Positions 14,632 through 17,441 of a DNA stretch of 17,441 nucleotides are shown here, one piece after another. Source of the stretch: CAYURR01 sp964446745 (GTDB lineage Bacteria > Bacillota > Clostridia > Lachnospirales > WQUN01); assembly GCA_964446745.1 (NCBI GenBank), contig CAYURR010000042.1:1-17441 (forward strand), read 5' to 3'. Within the stretch, counting starts at the first letter, position 1. Every line of letters starts with the position of its first letter. A program made the position numbers and the translations under genes. The notes under the pieces were generated by a model, which was not told the origin of the DNA, did not search any database, and saw only the letters and a program-made list of their open reading frames with translations.

Positions 14632-15848
14632 TGAACGATTGTATGCAACACTCCTGAAACGCAGAAGGCCTTTTCCTCCGCTTTGCTCCATTTTTCGGCT
14701 GTTTTTAAAATCTCCGAGGCTGTGCATGTTCGAATACGTTCGACCTTTTCCGATAAAAAACCCGCCGTCCATCCCGTAATATAATCGTTTAATCTCTCGC
14801 TCACGAGCTCAGCTTCATGGGTCGGTCGCAGCAGCCTGTTTAGTGTACCTTTTGTGTACAATGAGAGATCCATCGGAAGCTTATCAGAACACAGAAAACT
14901 CACGATATGATTAAACAAGCTCAGTGATCCAACAGGCTCCGGATCTGCCGATGTATATGCTACGATCATATCTCGACCAGAGATATCGATACCATGGTTG
15001 TACGCACCGGATCTATTTCTCGCCTCCGGAAGCAGGTACTCCATGTCAGCGATATGCGCCGCTACCTCGTCATAGCCATAGCGACTGCCATCATAGCGCA
15101 GAGCCATTGCAGCCTCCGAAGGTGATTCTAAAAACATCGGACGTGGTTTAATGGCAACTTCCTTGGCAAAATCATGAGTGCAATCCTCGGCATTTTTTGT
15201 TTCGGACGGCAATGACAATGTCGCATACAGCCGTGCATATCGATCAATGTCTAGTGCGTTTCCCGAAATAGCGAGCATACAAGGCCTTTCGCTCAATGTA
15301 CAGCTTGAAGAGACTTTCGAGGAATCAATGCCATAAAACAGCGATTCGTATCCGTTTATGTATTCGTCATATGCATCGGGCATTGAAATGAATGCCTTTG
15401 CGCGCTTGACATTGGTTTTACAGCGATCTTTCATGAGATCCCTGCGGCGTCGGTCTAAGACATCCGAATTGAGTTTATACAACTCATCTGGGGTGATTGT
15501 ATCCAGCCGATCTATAAGCTCGCGTATCAGATCAAAGACCCATTCGGTATTGTCGCGATCAATCCTCACGGCAATAATCAACTTTGGCATAAGTGCTCCG
15601 GCAATACTGGTGTAGCACTTAATATATGACTTCATTTCGCCAAAGAACATTCGTTCCGCAAAAAAAACCTCTGCATAGCATGCAATAGCTGAAACGCCCG
15701 CAATCTCATGTATTTTAATGTCTGACACATCAAAAAGAAAATTAAAATAAATGATGTCTTTCGAATCAATATAAGAATTGATTATGGATTCATTCCATTG
15801 GGAAAAGTGACCATAAGATACATAACGATTGATCAAGGATGTATACAT
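14628..15848 (-). CDS. C-terminal half of a split PreP-like (M16C) metalloprotease
   Basis: This 406-aa protein resembles the C-terminal half of M16C peptidases (presequence protease PreP). It opens with a KDIIYFNFLFDVSDI segment like the start of the PreP C-half, and carries RNRSGAYNHG with R277 and Y283, the R-x5-Y substrate-contacting pair expected in this half, followed by VAYTSADPEPVGSL, like the family's SYRDP segment. It has no zinc site, as expected for this half. The start is secure: ATG at 15848 has GGGGTG 5 nt upstream, and an in-frame TGA lies 18 nt before it, so it is not the tail of a simple frameshift. It overlaps the catalytic-half gene by 16 nt. The two proteins presumably form one clam-shell enzyme that degrades peptides. 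No signal peptide is seen. Confidence 0.75.
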   Translation of the reverse strand: MYTSLINRYVSYGHFSQWNESIINSYIDSKDIIYFNFLFDVSDIKIHEIAGVSAIACYAEVFFAERMFFGEMKSYIKCYTSIAGALMPKLIIAVRIDRDNTEWVFDLIRELIDRLDTITPDELYKLNSDVLDRRRRDLMKDRCKTNVKRAKAFISMPDAYDEYINGYESLFYGIDSSKVSSSCTLSERPCMLAISGNALDIDRYARLYATLSLPSETKNAEDCTHDFAKEVAIKPRPMFLESPSEAAMALRYDGSRYGYDEVAAHIADMEYLLPEARNRSGAYNHGIDISGRDMIVAYTSADPEPVGSLSLFNHIVSFLCSDKLPMDLSLYTKGTLNRLLRPTHEAELVSERLNDYITGWTAGFLSEKVERIRTCTASEILKTAEKWSKAEEKAFCVSGVLHTIVH

Positions 15849-17035
15849 ATATGCACCCCAATTTCACTTTTAAAATACCGCTCGACCGAAAGCTCCAATG
15901 CTTTATAAAACATCTTAAAATCTGAACTCCATGATTTTACTATCGTAGACGACTCTAATCGATCAAACGGATCAAATCCGTATAGCATATCGCTAACAGC
16001 ACTCAGACCGTATACGAGTGCCTTTGGCTTGTAGCCCGTCACCTCGTCCGCAATCATAAACGCATAACGGTTTAACGCGTATTCGAGAAGCGGCTGCGAC
16101 AGTTGCGATTTCAGTGTGTCTATAACTCTGTCTATACCGCTCTCATATGTGATAAATCCAAACAGATGCTGCCTTATTTCATTGTCAAGATGTATCTCAT
16201 AGCCAAGTTTTTCATAATATATCTTTAGTATTTGAAATATTGCGGCAGAGCTCGCGTCCTCATGTGGGTTCGTTTTAAAGAATAAGCCGCTTCTATTTGT
16301 TTTTTTATCGCTGCATATGTCAAAGATTATTCCGGGTTCTGAGTTATCTAAAATGCAATTACTTGCGTTTAAATATGGTTCCACAATGTCAAACACACAA
16401 TCTATATTCGCATTGCCATATACATAGATAACAGCATCTTTAGCGGTATAGAATCGCTTGTAAAATTTGTCAAGCTCCGCATATTCTACAGTGGGCACAA
16501 GTTCGGGTATGCCATATGCACTGTATGCATAGCATGTTCCATCATACAAACGTGAATAAGCTCGTTTAAGCAGCACTTCCGTAGGGTCACTGTAAAAATC
16601 TCTCAGTTCGGATACGATTATGCCATCATGCTTGGCTTCGCGATAAAATACATCTTTATTAAATATGGGTCTATATAAGCCATCCATATACGCATGAGCC
16701 ATATCATAAAAATCCTCGTCCGAAAATGTTGCGATCGGGTAGACGGTCTTGTCACGGTATGTCAGCGCGTTCAGATATGTGTATGACGATACGGTCCTCA
16801 TGCGATCAAACAGCCCGCCCTCCGGAAAGCATTCAGATGCGTCGATCAGGCAATGCTCGGCTATATGCGGCAAGCCTTTATTGTCCTCAGGATAAGTCGC
16901 GAAGCTCGGCATAAATACTTTATGAGGATCATCATTTTTAATATGTAACAGTCTCGCACCAGAATCGTGGACATACAAAAAACCTGTAGCCGAAAACCGG
17001 TACAGGTTTGATGAAGAAACTAATTCAAAGCTCAT
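15833..17035 (-). CDS. Catalytic half of a split PreP-like (M16C) zinc metalloprotease
   Basis: This 400-aa protein matches the N-terminal half of M16C peptidases. The inverted zinc motif HxxEH is intact (H57, E60, H61 in GLPHIAEHCLI), followed by YTYLNALTYRDKTVYPIA (compare NTFLNAxTYPDxTxYPVA in PreP), YMDGLYRPIF, and E143 in IIVSELRDFYSDP as the third zinc ligand. The C-terminus (MLYGFDPFDRLESS, ending IGVHICIHP) corresponds to where the first half of PreP ends before its helical linker, so the chain seems complete for a half enzyme, not truncated. Single-chain PreP is near 1000 aa. ATG at 17035 overlaps the upstream gene's stop (ATGA). It should digest short peptides in the cytoplasm with its partner at 14628-15848; no signal peptide is seen. 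Confidence 0.85.
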   Translation of the reverse strand: MSFELVSSSNLYRFSATGFLYVHDSGARLLHIKNDDPHKVFMPSFATYPEDNKGLPHIAEHCLIDASECFPEGGLFDRMRTVSSYTYLNALTYRDKTVYPIATFSDEDFYDMAHAYMDGLYRPIFNKDVFYREAKHDGIIVSELRDFYSDPTEVLLKRAYSRLYDGTCYAYSAYGIPELVPTVEYAELDKFYKRFYTAKDAVIYVYGNANIDCVFDIVEPYLNASNCILDNSEPGIIFDICSDKKTNRSGLFFKTNPHEDASSAAIFQILKIYYEKLGYEIHLDNEIRQHLFGFITYESGIDRVIDTLKSQLSQPLLEYALNRYAFMIADEVTGYKPKALVYGLSAVSDMLYGFDPFDRLESSTIVKSWSSDFKMFYKALELSVERYFKSEIGVHICIHP

Positions 17036-17364
17036 TTGTTTACCTGATTGTATACAACGTCACCGATGACAGGCAATTTGAAGGTCTTGCCCGAGTATGC
17101 CATAAACATCAGTAACAACCATGTTGCAATTGATACGAGGCCGATGATATCTACCGCAGCCCATCCTATAAACGGAATGAACTTTAATATCCAACGAAGC
17201 ACCGTCAACATTGCAAAGCATAAAAACGACTGTAACGCATGGAAGCGGACGAACTTGTTATCCTTTTCACATACAAGGTAAGCTGCGCCTGACACGAATG
17301 TTAATGCATAACAAAGCGCTCCTGATATCCTTTCGTTTAAGCCGAATAATGATTTATTTTCAAT
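17032..17364 (-). CDS. DUF4870-type small membrane protein with apparent ATT start
   Basis: The protein has the DUF4870 pattern: a first helix (ISGALCYALTFVSGAAYLV), the hallmark EKDNKFVRFHALQS, then hydrophobic segments FLCFAMLTVLRWIL and AAVDIIGLVSIATWLLLMFMAY. Function is unknown. The only standard in-frame start is GTG at 17293-17295, but that cuts the first helix in half and has no ribosome binding site. The frame is open upstream through family-like sequence to ATT at 17362-17364, which lies 7 nt after AGGAGGG, giving 110 aa beginning ENKSLFGLNERISG. Either AUU is the start or one A has been lost from an A4 run just after a TTG at 17361-17363. The stop overlaps the protease gene start (ATGA), so the three genes form one unit. 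Confidence 0.75.
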   Translation of the reverse strand: MENKSLFGLNERISGALCYALTFVSGAAYLVCEKDNKFVRFHALQSFLCFAMLTVLRWILKFIPFIGWAAVDIIGLVSIATWLLLMFMAYSGKTFKLPVIGDVVYNQVNK

Positions 17365-17371
17365 TCTACAT

Positions 17372-17378
17372 CCCTCCT
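17372..17378 (-). promoter_or_regulatory. Strong ribosome binding site of the DUF4870 gene
   Basis: AGGAGGG is close to the ideal anti-16S match. The codon 7 nt downstream is ATT (17362-17364), in frame with the DUF4870 protein. An ATG (17369-17371) immediately after it is followed at once by TAG, and the overlapping TTG (17361-17363) reads only 8 codons before a stop. The site therefore argues that translation begins here and not at the GTG at 17295. Confidence 0.65.
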
Positions 17379-17441
17379 GGATTTATCATGCTGTTTGAAT
17401 AAATGTAAGCTGGTTTGACAGATTTGTCTGAATCGCTTTAT
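17379..17441. other. Upstream region of the DUF4870-protease cluster, right window edge
   Basis: No gene is seen here. On the plus strand GACA-GATT-TGTC (17417-17428) forms a short dyad. A weak promoter-like pair for the minus strand (CTTACA, then ATAAAT after 17 nt) is present but too poor to call. Confidence 0.3.

Noticed and set aside
15833..15848. Frameshift or sequencing error joining the two protease halves
   Set aside because: The second gene's frame is closed by TGA 18 nt before its ATG, a GGGGTG ribosome site is well placed, and the first protein ends at the expected domain boundary, so two genes are the simpler reading.

Overview
The window is almost entirely one flagellar biosynthesis operon, read on the minus strand, plus a small upstream gene cluster. 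Strong GGAGG-type ribosome binding sites, several GTG/TTG starts, moderate G+C, and a fla/che-type gene order with flbD, a MotE/YlxF-like gene and a TIGR02530-type gene point to a motile Gram-positive bacterium of the Firmicutes, most likely a member of the Clostridia. I cannot name genus or species from the sequence alone.

Layout in the direction of transcription (right to left). (1) 17364-14628: a three-gene overlapping cluster. It encodes a small DUF4870-type membrane protein with a non-standard start, then two genes that together resemble one M16C (presequence-protease, PreP-like) zinc metalloprotease. The catalytic HxxEH half and the C-terminal half are separate proteins, and the helical linker between the halves of single-chain PreP is missing. 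(2) 14627-14498: promoter and leader of the flagellar operon, with a TTGACA-18-TAAAAT element whose -35 box overlaps the stop codon of the protease gene. (3) 14497-13286: flgB, flgC and fliE (proximal rod and rod/MS-ring junction). (4) 13246-8019: fliF, fliG, fliH, fliI and fliJ (MS ring, C-ring rotor, export ATPase complex), very tightly packed with overlapping stops and starts. (5) 8002-2554: a MotE/YlxF-like membrane protein, fliK (hook length), flgD (hook cap), a TIGR02530 flagellar operon protein and flgE (hook). (6) 2413-30: flbD, motA, motB and fliL (motility regulator, stator, stator-associated protein). The left edge cuts the operon just after fliL; the next gene, by analogy fliM, lies outside.

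Together these genes build the basal body, the type III export apparatus ATPase, the hook and the stator. Late genes such as flagellin are absent. The operon appears to be read from one promoter upstream of flgB. Four spacers of 84-140 nt interrupt it, and the one between flgE and flbD carries two RNA hairpins that may tune expression of flbD-motAB-fliL.

The flagellar genes themselves are conventional. The items most worth a second look are the split PreP-like protease next to the flagellar operon, the apparent AUU start (or one-base indel) of the DUF4870 gene, the hairpins and hydrophobic reading frame after flgE, the repeated C-terminal modules of FlgD, and the PomB/MotS-like transmembrane helix of MotB. 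I found no convincing wholly new system, RNA gene, CRISPR array or mobile element.
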